Assembly: GCF_000982825.1 (NCBI RefSeq)
Contig: NZ_CP011048.1
Span: forward strand, 29,906-93,905
DNA from: Cronobacter sakazakii
Lineage (GTDB): Bacteria; Pseudomonadota; Gammaproteobacteria; Enterobacterales; Enterobacteriaceae
Length of the DNA: 64,000 nt
Direction of reading: 5' to 3'
Part shown: positions 24,641-32,480 of the stretch, one piece after another
Numbering within the stretch: position 1 is the first letter of the stretch
How the letters are laid out: the number at the start of each line of letters is the position of its first letter
The notes under the pieces: generated by a model
Told to the model about the DNA's origin: nothing
Seen by the model: only the letters and a program-made list of their open reading frames with translations
The model's database searches: none
Program-made: the position numbers and the translations under genes

Positions 24641-27580
24641 TTAAAACGCCACGTTCATGCGCGCCATGATGGTCTGGGCGCGTGAACCTCTGTCATCCAG
24701 CCCCAGCGTACCCTGATACGCAAGCCCAGGCGTGACGCCATTCGGTAGCGCCATATCAAGCCCGACGCCAAGCGCCAGCGTCTGGCGGTTTTGCTCATAC
24801 AGCGACATGCGCCAGGTGTCATTGCCGGTATCGGCATACCCGACGCGCGCGCTGCCGGTGTCATTCATCAGGCGTGAATACTCCACGCGGCTTTGCAGAC
24901 GAAAATCGCCCCAGCTTACCGGTACACGGTGTTCGGCGCGCAGGCCCGCGCTGCCCGTCACCTGTGAAAAACGCTGCGGCGCGAACGCCAGGTTATACAT
25001 GCCCGCGTCCGATTCGCTGTAGCTCTCCAGATGCGTCTGTGAAACCTGCACGCGGCCATACGGCGAGACGAGACTCTGCGGCAGGCGGAATTCGTAGCCG
25101 GAGGTCAGCGCGCCAAAGACCTGGCTGCCGGCGCGGCTGCCGCGCGCATACACATCTGTTTCACTCACGTGGCGTTTGCTGTCGAAATCGAGGCGGCTGT
25201 AACCTAACAGCCCGTCGACGAAAACCGCGTCCGGGTGATAGCTCGCATAGAGCGCGGTGCTCAGTGAGCGGCCATTGCTGCGGGTGCCGGTGTCGCCGAT
25301 ATCGCTGACGTCGCGCCCGAACCCCATCCCCACGCCTGCCGTCACGGTGGGCGTGAAGCGGTAATCCACGCCGGTGCTGACGCCCACCAGCGTATGGCTC
25401 AGGCGCATCGTGGCGTCTTTATCGCGCCCGAAATCGACATAGCCGCCCGTCCAGTAAGAGAGCCGCTGGCCAGGCGTCTGCGTGCCAAATGGCAGCGCGG
25501 GCGGCAGACTGTTCTGCGCATCCAGCTGCGCCTGCTGCTGAAGCGCGGCGTTCCAGAGATCGGTATCCAGCCCGCGTTCCGCCGGCGAGGTGGGCAGGGC
25601 GAAATGCACGCCATTCAGACTGGACGGTACGTCTTCGCTGCCGTGCAGCTGTTCAAGGCGATCGTTAAAGTTGCGGATTTGCGCGCGGGCGAAGTTCTGC
25701 GCCGCCTGGTATTGCGCGCTGACGGTGCCCGTCACGCTGGCGTCTTTCGACGGATCGGGGCGTGAGGCGATGGAGAACGTAATGGTCGCAGGCGGCGTGA
25801 TGCCCGAAGCACTTAACAGCACATAGCGCAGTACAACGGTACCACTGGCCTGCGGCGCGGCGGTAAATGTCAGTTCGTAATCGCTACCCTGCGGCTGGAT
25901 GCTGGCCGTGCCCTGGCGTTTATCCGGAGCTGTCAGCAGACGCGCACCGGTGAACGGGCCGCCGGTGGCACCGCGCGTGAGCGACACGCGGGTAACGCGC
26001 CCGGCAGAGAGCGACGCGCTCTGATCCACCGCCTGTGCCGCCGCGGCGTTAATGTGCAGCGTGTAGGCCGCGTGAACCGTGGCGCCGTTCGCATCGGTGA
26101 CTGACAGCGTAAAGGCGCTGTCGCCTGCCACGCCCGGCGTGCCTTTCAGGAGGCCGTCGGAGAAAGTGAGCCCTGCGGGTAGCGAGCCGCTCAGCTGCCA
26201 GCGATACGGCGCTGCGCCGCCGCTGACGGCGAAAGTTTGCGATAAGGCTGTGCCAACGGTGCCGGAGGGGAGCGTGCCCGCTGCTGGCGTCACCGCGAGC
26301 GTGGCGGCAGTCGGTGCGCCGTTCGATACCACCAGCGTATAGGTTACGGTACCGGAAACGCCGCTGGCATCCTGCGCGGTCAGCGAAATGCTGAAACTGC
26401 CGGACGTGGTGGGCGTACCGGAGAGCACGCCGGTCGCGCTGTTGTGCGTGATACCTGCCGGCAGGCCATGCGCTGTCCAGGTATAAGGCGCTGTGCCGCC
26501 GGTGACGGAAACGTTCTGCGACCAGGCGCTGCCCACGGTGGCAGGCGCGAGTGCGCCGCTGGCGGGCGATATCGTCACGGCAGCGGGCGCGGTAATGGTC
26601 AGCGATGCTGTGGCGTTCGCCGAGGTGCCCGCGCTGTTACTGGCGTTGTAGGTAAAACTGTCGCTGCCGCTATACCCGGCCAGCGGCGTGTACGTAACCG
26701 TCGTACCGGAAATCATCAGCGTGCCGTGCTGCGGCGCGCTAACCAGATTCACCGCCGTCGCGGTACCGCCGGAGAGCGTGAGCGCAATGGGGTTATCCTG
26801 ACTGTTGGACGCCACCTGCGCGCTGACGTTACCCGCCACGGGCGTCTGCTCGTTGCGCTGGATAACAACGCTGTAGTTTTTGGTGGTGCCATCTTCGGCG
26901 GTCACGACGATCGTGATGGTATTGGTACCCACGCTCAGGTTGACAGAGGGCGATGCGGAGCCGGAAGACACGACGTTGCCATTCACGGTGACGGTGGCGG
27001 CGGCGTGGGTGGTGACTGGCGTCAGCGTCACCGAGGAGACCGCGTAATCGACCGTCGCGTGGTAGCTGGTGTTGCTGGCTGAGAAGCCAGGCGAGAGCGC
27101 GCCGCCGGAAAACGAGAGCCCGCTCAGCGTGGCATCGGAGGAGAGCGTGACCGCCGCGGTACAGGAAATAGTCACCGGGCTGATAAAGCCGTTGGCCGTT
27201 GAGACTTTTAACCAGAGTCCGCCCGCCGTGAGCTGTGCGCCGGTCAGCGTGGTGCTGAAACTCCCCGCATTACCGTCGGAGCTGTAATGCACCAGATAAT
27301 GCTGCGAGAAGTCACGGGATTGCATGATGACGGTATCCGCATTCATCGGCAGGCCGCCTGTACCCGCGCCACTGTCGGTAAACGAGACGGTGAGGGTTTC
27401 ATCTGCGCTGAAACTGCTGGCGTTGTACGTGCTGAGGCCGGAACTCACCGGGCTTGCCGCGTTCAGCGCCGTGCACGCGGTGGAAAGCGCGCGGGCAGGG
27501 GAGAGCGTCACTGCAAACAGCACGGCAAAAACAAAGAGGAAACAGACCGCTTTCAGCAGCCCGGAAACGTGACGCGCCAT
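24641..27580 (-). CDS. Autotransporter (type Va-like) with Ig-like passenger repeats
   Basis: Secreted or surface protein of 979 residues from the ATG at 27580, preceded by AGGTGATTG. A long signal peptide (about 1-31, ending SPARA) leads to a Cys-containing N-terminal domain. A cadherin-like beta-sandwich module (about 145-245, with LSGLSFSGGALSPGF and GTNTITIVVTAEDGTTKNYS) and a Big/cadherin-type module (about 250-330, YTPLAGYSGSDSFTYNASNS) follow. Next are two related putative-Ig repeats (about 335-420 and 425-510) with motifs APYTWTAHGLPAGI, then GVLSGTP, and APYRWQLSGSLPAGLTF, then GLLKGTP. A polar linker leads to a C-terminal barrel domain (about 700-979) ending NVAF. The passenger is likely adhesive; the ligand is unknown. 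Confidence 0.85.
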   Translation of the reverse strand: MARHVSGLLKAVCFLFVFAVLFAVTLSPARALSTACTALNAASPVSSGLSTYNASSFSADETLTVSFTDSGAGTGGLPMNADTVIMQSRDFSQHYLVHYSSDGNAGSFSTTLTGAQLTAGGLWLKVSTANGFISPVTISCTAAVTLSSDATLSGLSFSGGALSPGFSASNTSYHATVDYAVSSVTLTPVTTHAAATVTVNGNVVSSGSASPSVNLSVGTNTITIVVTAEDGTTKNYSVVIQRNEQTPVAGNVSAQVASNSQDNPIALTLSGGTATAVNLVSAPQHGTLMISGTTVTYTPLAGYSGSDSFTYNASNSAGTSANATASLTITAPAAVTISPASGALAPATVGSAWSQNVSVTGGTAPYTWTAHGLPAGITHNSATGVLSGTPTTSGSFSISLTAQDASGVSGTVTYTLVVSNGAPTAATLAVTPAAGTLPSGTVGTALSQTFAVSGGAAPYRWQLSGSLPAGLTFSDGLLKGTPGVAGDSAFTLSVTDANGATVHAAYTLHINAAAAQAVDQSASLSAGRVTRVSLTRGATGGPFTGARLLTAPDKRQGTASIQPQGSDYELTFTAAPQASGTVVLRYVLLSASGITPPATITFSIASRPDPSKDASVTGTVSAQYQAAQNFARAQIRNFNDRLEQLHGSEDVPSSLNGVHFALPTSPAERGLDTDLWNAALQQQAQLDAQNSLPPALPFGTQTPGQRLSYWTGGYVDFGRDKDATMRLSHTLVGVSTGVDYRFTPTVTAGVGMGFGRDVSDIGDTGTRSNGRSLSTALYASYHPDAVFVDGLLGYSRLDFDSKRHVSETDVYARGSRAGSQVFGALTSGYEFRLPQSLVSPYGRVQVSQTHLESYSESDAGMYNLAFAPQRFSQVTGSAGLRAEHRVPVSWGDFRLQSRVEYSRLMNDTGSARVGYADTGNDTWRMSLYEQNRQTLALGVGLDMALPNGVTPGLAYQGTLGLDDRGSRAQTIMARMNVAF

Positions 27581-27704
27581 CAATCACCTGCCGTGAAATT
27601 ATTAAAATGACTGGATTATCACGCAGCGTAACATTGCGCAGGCGGCAGCGATGGGCCGATATAACGGGGTTTTCGGGGATAATTAGCGGCGTAGGCGCAG
27701 GCGA

Positions 27705-27872
27705 TTATTCGTGCTCTTTGGGCTGTTCGTCTTTTTTCAGCGGATCGCCCTCGGGCATACGAAACAGCGGCTTGTGTTTGAGCGAAGGAATGGCGTTTCT
27801 CCCCTCCGGCGGCGGATTACGGGTTGGCCAGTACAAAATAAGATCGGAAATCAGTTCCAGCAGATAATGCAT
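27705..27872 (-). CDS. Small conserved-looking protein of unknown function (55 aa)
   Basis: A 55-residue frame starts MHYLLELISDLILYWPTRNP, with a GGAGG 6 bases before the ATG. The N-terminal half is hydrophobic and amphipathic, then Pro-rich, and the C terminus is strongly charged (DPLKKDEQPKEHE). Codon use resembles neighbouring genes. I do not recognise a family. It is divergent from roxA (start 28021) and sits between it and the autotransporter. Confidence 0.65.
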   Translation of the reverse strand: MHYLLELISDLILYWPTRNPPPEGRNAIPSLKHKPLFRMPEGDPLKKDEQPKEHE

Positions 27873-28020
27873 AAGCCCTCCGGCGGTAAACAGCAGTACG
27901 CATCATAGCGAAAAACAGGGCGCATTGATAATGCGCAGGGGCGGCGCTTGACCCATGACAAGGCGCTGAACCACCCGGCCTTCTTATAATCGCGCCCTCA
28001 ATCCTTACTGGTGTGATGCT

Positions 28021-29142
28021 ATGGCTTACCAACTCAATCTGAACTGGCCGGAATTTTTAGAAACCTACTGGCAGAAAAAACCTGTCGTACTGAAACAGGC
28101 GTTTGCGAATTTTATTGACCCGATCACGCCGGACGAACTGGCCGGGCTTGCGATGGAGCCGGAGGTCGACAGCCGCCTGGTGAGCCATAAAAACGGTAAG
28201 TGGCACGCCAGTCACGGCCCGTTTGAACATTTCGACGGGCTGGGTGAAACCGGCTGGTCGCTGCTGGCGCAGGCGGTGAACCACTGGCACGCGCCCTCCG
28301 CCGAGCTGGTGCGTCCGTTTCGCGTGCTGCCGGACTGGCGTCTGGACGATTTAATGATTTCGTATTCCGTACCGGGCGGCGGCGTCGGCCCGCATATCGA
28401 CCAGTACGACGTGTTTATTATTCAGGGCATGGGCCGCCGCCGCTGGCGCGTGGGCGACAAGCTGCCGATGCGTCAGTTCTGCCCGCATCCGGCGCTGCTG
28501 CATGTCGATCCGTTCGAGCCAATTATCGATGAAGATCTTGAACCGGGGGATATTCTCTATATTCCGCCCGGATTCCCGCATGACGGCTTCACCCATGAAA
28601 CGGCGCTGAATTACTCCGTCGGTTTCCGGGGGCCGAACGGGCGCGATTTAATCAGCAGCTTTGCGGACTACGCGCTGGAAAACGATCTGGGCGGCGAGCA
28701 CTACAGCGACCCGGATCTGACCTGCCGCGACCATCCGGGCCGCGTCGAGGCGTATGAGCTTGAGCGTATTCGCCAGATGATGATTGAGATGATGAACCAG
28801 CCGGAAGATTTCACCCTCTGGTTTGGATCGTTCGTCACCACGCCGCGCCACGAACTGGATATTGCGCCTGCCGAACCGCCGTACACCGCTGAAGAGGTGC
28901 GCGAGGCGCTGCTGGGCGGCGAAACGCTGACGCGCCTCTCTGGCCTGCGGGTGCTGAACGTCAGCGGCGGCTTTTTCATTAACAGCGAGCCGTATGAGAC
29001 CGTCGACCCGCGCGCGGCAGATGCGCTGTGCCGTTATACCGCTCTCAGCCAGCATGAACTTGGTGACGCGCTGCATCACCCCGCATTTATGGAAGAACTG
29101 ACCGAGCTGATAAATCAGGGCTACTGGTTCTTTGACGAATAA
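28021..29142 (+). CDS. roxA: Ribosomal protein uL16 arginine 3-hydroxylase (JmjC-type ribosomal oxygenase)
   Basis: Iron(II)/2-oxoglutarate oxygenase hydroxylating an arginine of ribosomal protein L16. It is 373 residues, identical in length to E. coli RoxA (YcfD). The metal-binding triad is visible: H125 and D127 in GPHIDQYD, and H187 in GFPHDGF. A JmjC cupin core is followed by a dimerisation/winged-helix C-terminal part (LTRLSGLRVLNVSGGFFIN, then GYWFFDE). The gene is ordinarily chromosomal, so its presence on a plasmid-like replicon is unusual. A terminator follows, and IS1 begins right after it. Confidence 0.94.
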   Translation: MAYQLNLNWPEFLETYWQKKPVVLKQAFANFIDPITPDELAGLAMEPEVDSRLVSHKNGKWHASHGPFEHFDGLGETGWSLLAQAVNHWHAPSAELVRPFRVLPDWRLDDLMISYSVPGGGVGPHIDQYDVFIIQGMGRRRWRVGDKLPMRQFCPHPALLHVDPFEPIIDEDLEPGDILYIPPGFPHDGFTHETALNYSVGFRGPNGRDLISSFADYALENDLGGEHYSDPDLTCRDHPGRVEAYELERIRQMMIEMMNQPEDFTLWFGSFVTTPRHELDIAPAEPPYTAEEVREALLGGETLTRLSGLRVLNVSGGFFINSEPYETVDPRAADALCRYTALSQHELGDALHHPAFMEELTELINQGYWFFDE

Positions 29143-29153
29143 ACGGCTGGCGC

Positions 29154-29183
29154 ACGGCCTTCATTTCTCATGAAGGCCGTTTT
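29154..29183 (+). terminator. Terminator of roxA
   Basis: ACGGCCTTCAT and ATGAAGGCCGT form an 11-base-pair stem with a 6-base loop, followed by TTTT. The first base of IS1 comes immediately after the T tract. Confidence 0.85.
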
Positions 29184-29198
29184 GGTAATGACTCCAAC

Positions 29199-29702
29199 TT
29201 ATTGATAGTGTTTTATGTTCAGATAATGCCCGATGACTTTGTCATGCAGCTCCACCGATTTTGAGAACGACAGCGACTTCCGTCCCAGCCGTGCCAGGTG
29301 CTGCCTCAGATTCAGGTTATGCCGCTCAATTCGCTGCGTATATCGCTTGCTGATTACGTGCAGCTTTCCCTTCAGGCGGGATTCATACAGCGGCCAGCCA
29401 TCCGTCATCCATATCACCACGTCAAAGGGTGACAGCAGGCTCATAAGACGCCCCAGCGTCGCCATAGTGCGTTCACCGAATACGTGCGCAACAACCGTCT
29501 TCCGGAGCCTGTCATACGCGTAAAACAGCCAGCGCTGGCGCGATTTAGCCCCGACGTATCCCCACTGTTCGTCCATTTCCGCGCAGACGATGACGTCACT
29601 GCCCGGCTGTATGCGCGAGGTTACCGACTGCGGCCTGAGTTTTTTAAATGGCGGAAAATCGTGTTGAGGCCAACGCCCATAATGCGGGCGGTTGCCCGGC
29701 AT
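29199..29702 (-). CDS. insB: IS1 transposase, InsB' frame
   Basis: Second frame of the IS1 transposase. It contains the DDE-type catalytic core (CAEMDEQWGYVGAKSRQRW, then VIWMTDGWPLY, and RIERHNLNLRQHLARLGRK) and ends GHYLNIKHYQ. Active InsAB' is made by a -1 ribosomal frameshift from insA at the A6C slippery site (29639-29645). The frame is intact, so the element is potentially active. Confidence 0.93.
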   Translation of the reverse strand: MPGNRPHYGRWPQHDFPPFKKLRPQSVTSRIQPGSDVIVCAEMDEQWGYVGAKSRQRWLFYAYDRLRKTVVAHVFGERTMATLGRLMSLLSPFDVVIWMTDGWPLYESRLKGKLHVISKRYTQRIERHNLNLRQHLARLGRKSLSFSKSVELHDKVIGHYLNIKHYQ

Positions 29703-29896
29703 CCAACGCCATTCATGGCCATATCAATGATTTTCTGGTGCGTACCGGGTTGAGAAGCGGTGTAAGTGAACTGCAGTTGCCATGTTTTACGGCAGTGAGA
29801 GCAGAGATAGCGCTGATGTCCGGCGGTGCTTTTGCCGTTACGCACCACCCCGTCAGTAGCTGAACAGGAGGGACAGCTGATAGAAACAGAAGCCAC
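29621..29896 (-). CDS. insA: IS1 protein InsA
   Basis: DNA-binding repressor of 91 residues with a zinc-finger-like N terminus (CPSCSATDGVVRNGK, then CSHCRKTW) and a helix-turn-helix (GVGCRATARIMGVGLNTIFRHL). It binds IS1 ends and represses transposition, and is also the N-terminal part of the InsAB' fusion transposase. Confidence 0.93.
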   Translation of the reverse strand: MASVSISCPSCSATDGVVRNGKSTAGHQRYLCSHCRKTWQLQFTYTASQPGTHQKIIDMAMNGVGCRATARIMGVGLNTIFRHLKNSGRSR

Positions 29897-29952
29897 TGGA
29901 GCACCTCAAAAACACCATCATACACTAAATCAGTAAGTTGGCAGCATCACCT

Positions 29953-30339
29953 GACTGGAGTAAAGTGAGTTTACGGGTGATGATAGATGCGGCGAAGGAG
30001 GCCGGTGTTGATATCAAGGAGATTGAACCGACAAATGAAGAACTCAGCTTGCCATCTGAACTTGAATTATTAAGCCAAAAAGCAATTTTCCAAGGCATTA
30101 ATATTAGAAACGGCGGTATTGCTATTCCCTATACTTCAGCTGAACTTCAGTTAATTGGAAAATATATCCATTGTTCCGCAAACTGGAATCCCGTTGAGTT
30201 CAAAACGGTCTGGCTCGATGGCAAAGAAATTAAAAGAATCTATGGTGCTGTGAACGCAGTTGAATTAATTGGTTTCCTCAGCCGTCCGGATACCGGCTGG
30301 ACGCGCGCAGTTTGGAATATGAACGGAGATAAAGCATGA
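29953..30339 (+). pseudogene. C-terminal fragment of an unidentified gene cut by IS1 (candidate T6SS effector remnant)
   Basis: The reading frame enters from the end of IS1 and continues for about 128 residues (DWSKVSLRVMIDAAKEAG to WNMNGDKA). The original 5' part is missing. I do not recognise the domain. Its stop overlaps the start of a DUF2931-type lipoprotein by 4 bases, and a PAAR gene and T6SS structural genes follow. A toxin tail paired with a downstream immunity lipoprotein is therefore plausible, but this is inference. Base composition is more AT-rich than the surroundings. Confidence 0.6.
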
Positions 30340-30983
30340 AGCTGTCCATAACCTTTCTGTCAGCATTATTACTGACAGCCTGCAACAGGGTGTCGTCTGC
30401 GGACGAGCAGGGTGAAATAAAAGCGCCTTTTGATGAGTGGTACTTCACCTTTACCACGCCCCGGGCGCTGCCGGCGCAGGTTACGCTGGTAAAAATGCTC
30501 GACATCAACGGATACGCCAAGGTTTTCCGCACGATAGACCAGCCCCAGGGCAGCAGCGTGGGAAGCTGGGATCAGTATGCAGGGTTGGGGCCATCTCCTT
30601 TTAACCAGGCCCCCTCACCGCCGACTATCATGATTTTCTGCTGGGATTCGATCATTGACAAGAAAGTGTACGAGACCACGCTGCTGTTCGCGCCCGAAAC
30701 CTGGCATAAAATGCTGAGCACGGAAAAAAGTAACTACAGCCCGAAAGAGACCTATTACTTTCAGTATATGGTTATCGGCCTTGCGCCGGAAGGCAAAGTC
30801 CGGGTGTGGCTGAATAATAATGGCCATCCTAACCTTGAGCAAACGAAGACGGAGATTACAACCCTGTCAGGGAAAGATCTCAATATGTGTAAGGGAGTTA
30901 CGGGAAGTGATTTTTCCAAAGGTTATAGCAATACTACTAAAAATTTTATAAAAGGGAAAACCTATCCCTACGGAAACTGGTGA
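30336..30983 (+). CDS. DUF2931-like lipoprotein (possible immunity protein)
   Basis: A predicted lipoprotein of 215 residues. The signal peptide ends in the lipobox LLTAC with Cys15 or so. Stretches such as WYFTFTTPRALPAQVT, FRTIDQP and MIFCWDSIIDKKVYET resemble the DUF2931 family, whose members often follow T6SS effectors. It is coupled to the truncated upstream gene (ATGA overlap). A periplasmic immunity role is inferred from location only. Confidence 0.65.
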   Translation: MKLSITFLSALLLTACNRVSSADEQGEIKAPFDEWYFTFTTPRALPAQVTLVKMLDINGYAKVFRTIDQPQGSSVGSWDQYAGLGPSPFNQAPSPPTIMIFCWDSIIDKKVYETTLLFAPETWHKMLSTEKSNYSPKETYYFQYMVIGLAPEGKVRVWLNNNGHPNLEQTKTEITTLSGKDLNMCKGVTGSDFSKGYSNTTKNFIKGKTYPYGNW

Positions 30984-31052
30984 GCTAACAGTTATTTATT
31001 CGGCCTAAATTAAATTCTGTATTCTTTTCCTGCTAATAAACGGAGAATAAAA

Positions 31053-31319
31053 TTGTCAAAAGGATTCGTCGTGCTGGGCGATAAAACTACGCATGGCGGC
31101 GTGGTGATTTCTTCCTCTTCAACTATGGTAGTCAATGGGCGAATTGTGGCGCTGGTAGGAGATAAAGTAAGCTGCCCGGTTCCAGGGCATGGTACGAATA
31201 AAATTATTGAAGGCTCGCTAGAGTGGATTTCAGATGGCAAGGCTATTGTAGTTAATGGATGTCGGTGTGAATGTGGCTGCCAGGTTATTTCTGCTGCCTC
31301 GGAATGTTCAATAGGATGA
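31053..31319 (+). CDS. PAAR-domain protein (T6SS spike tip)
   Basis: Short PAAR protein of 88 residues beginning KGFVVLGDKTTHGGVVIS, with VNGRIVALVGDKVSCPVPGHG, GKAIVVNG and a Cys-rich end (CRCECGCQV). PAAR proteins cap VgrG and sharpen the T6SS spike. The start codon is TTG, supported by a GGAG 8 bases upstream and by alignment with the family N terminus. No effector extension is present. It lies 3 bases before the next gene. Confidence 0.88.
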   Translation: MSKGFVVLGDKTTHGGVVISSSSTMVVNGRIVALVGDKVSCPVPGHGTNKIIEGSLEWISDGKAIVVNGCRCECGCQVISAASECSIG

Positions 31320-31322
31320 GTA

Positions 31323-32480
31323 ATGAGCTGGGAAAGGAAGAACGCTGTTGTAACTGAGTTGCCTCCGGCACCATCATTATATCGATGGCTGTGCACAGGC
31401 GTTTTAGCATTCATCATGGGAGCATTATTATTTGTACTTCATGTGTCCAGTAGAATAAATGTGTTATCAGCGATTAATATCTGGGCGGTTTCTTTTTTAC
31501 CCATCTTAGCCTGGTTTTTGATCTTTTTTGTCAGATGCTATTTACGCCTGCGGGAGGTAAAACAGCATCTTTTTTTGCAGAAAGAAGCGCAATACAGTCA
31601 GCAACAATGGACGCAGTGGGCTGAGCGCTATGTAGCTATTTTAGCCAGCGCTGTCATGCTGCCCGACCATTTTTCTGCCCGCGATTTTGGGACAGAGCGT
31701 GTGCAACAATACGGACTTTCTCGCAGATTAATTTCTCCTGTCGGTAAGAAGAGAGATGATATCAGTACCCTCAGATTACTGATCGGTGCTGTAGAAAATG
31801 AGCTGCGGGATGTTTCTGCAAAGTTGCCATTGCAAATTACGATAGTGAGTGATTGTCCTTATGATCGGTTGGCGGATGATTTCTTCACTGTCTGGCATGA
31901 ATATCTGACTCAACCAATTACCCCTGAAAATTGGCGAATTACAGCTTCACTCTCTTTTTCGGCCGTGGAAGAACGACTAAAAAAAACAGAGCTGGCGGCT
32001 GAATTAATTCTTGTGATGCAACTCAGCGGAGAAGAAAACTATTCCGATGGTTTGGCGGCGCTGTTGCTGGCAAGTGATGATGTAGTGCGCAATTGCGGTA
32101 TGCCATACCCCACGCGCTTACTCAGACCCATGCAGCTCGATATAACCCGCTTTGACACTGAGCTCAATGTGTTTCTCCAGACACAGACCACCGCATGTCG
32201 AACAAAAAAAATTATTGGCGATGCAAAAAGCTGGAGTGATTATTTTGCTGCGCTGATCACTGGCGGTAACACTTTTGGCGCAACATGGAAACCGGAAGAA
32301 AATGAACTGCTGGAGAAATGGTGTGGTAAGCCAGGACCATTCTCGCCGTGGCTTTTAACAGCACTTGCTGCTGATTGGGTGAAGTTGCATAACTATCCTG
32401 TATTGGCGCTATTTTCGCATGAGCAGGACTATTTTATTAGTTCATTAACTCCAGGGAGCGGAGATGAAGATACCAGGTAA
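31323..32480 (+). CDS. Membrane protein of unknown function in the T6SS block
   Basis: A protein of 385 residues with two hydrophobic segments near the N terminus (about 22-45 and 53-72) and a long soluble C-terminal part. I recognise no named domain. It overlaps the tssM start by 17 bases and follows the PAAR gene closely, so it is almost certainly co-expressed with the T6SS genes. It might assist the TssM/TssL/TssJ membrane complex, but nothing in the sequence proves this. Confidence 0.75.
   Translation: MSWERKNAVVTELPPAPSLYRWLCTGVLAFIMGALLFVLHVSSRINVLSAINIWAVSFLPILAWFLIFFVRCYLRLREVKQHLFLQKEAQYSQQQWTQWAERYVAILASAVMLPDHFSARDFGTERVQQYGLSRRLISPVGKKRDDISTLRLLIGAVENELRDVSAKLPLQITIVSDCPYDRLADDFFTVWHEYLTQPITPENWRITASLSFSAVEERLKKTELAAELILVMQLSGEENYSDGLAALLLASDDVVRNCGMPYPTRLLRPMQLDITRFDTELNVFLQTQTTACRTKKIIGDAKSWSDYFAALITGGNTFGATWKPEENELLEKWCGKPGPFSPWLLTALAADWVKLHNYPVLALFSHEQDYFISSLTPGSGDEDTR

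Larger units (their letters stand above)
29184..29951 (-). mobile_element. IS1 insertion sequence (complete, 768 bp)
   Basis: Exactly 768 bases between the IS1 terminal inverted repeats (GGTAATGACTCC at 29184; the complement GCAGCATCACC ending at 29951), the standard IS1 size. Transposase reading is leftward. The flanks are GGCCGTTTT on the left and TGACTGGAG on the right, with no 8-9 base target duplication. This suggests the element took part in a deletion or rearrangement after insertion. Confidence 0.96.
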
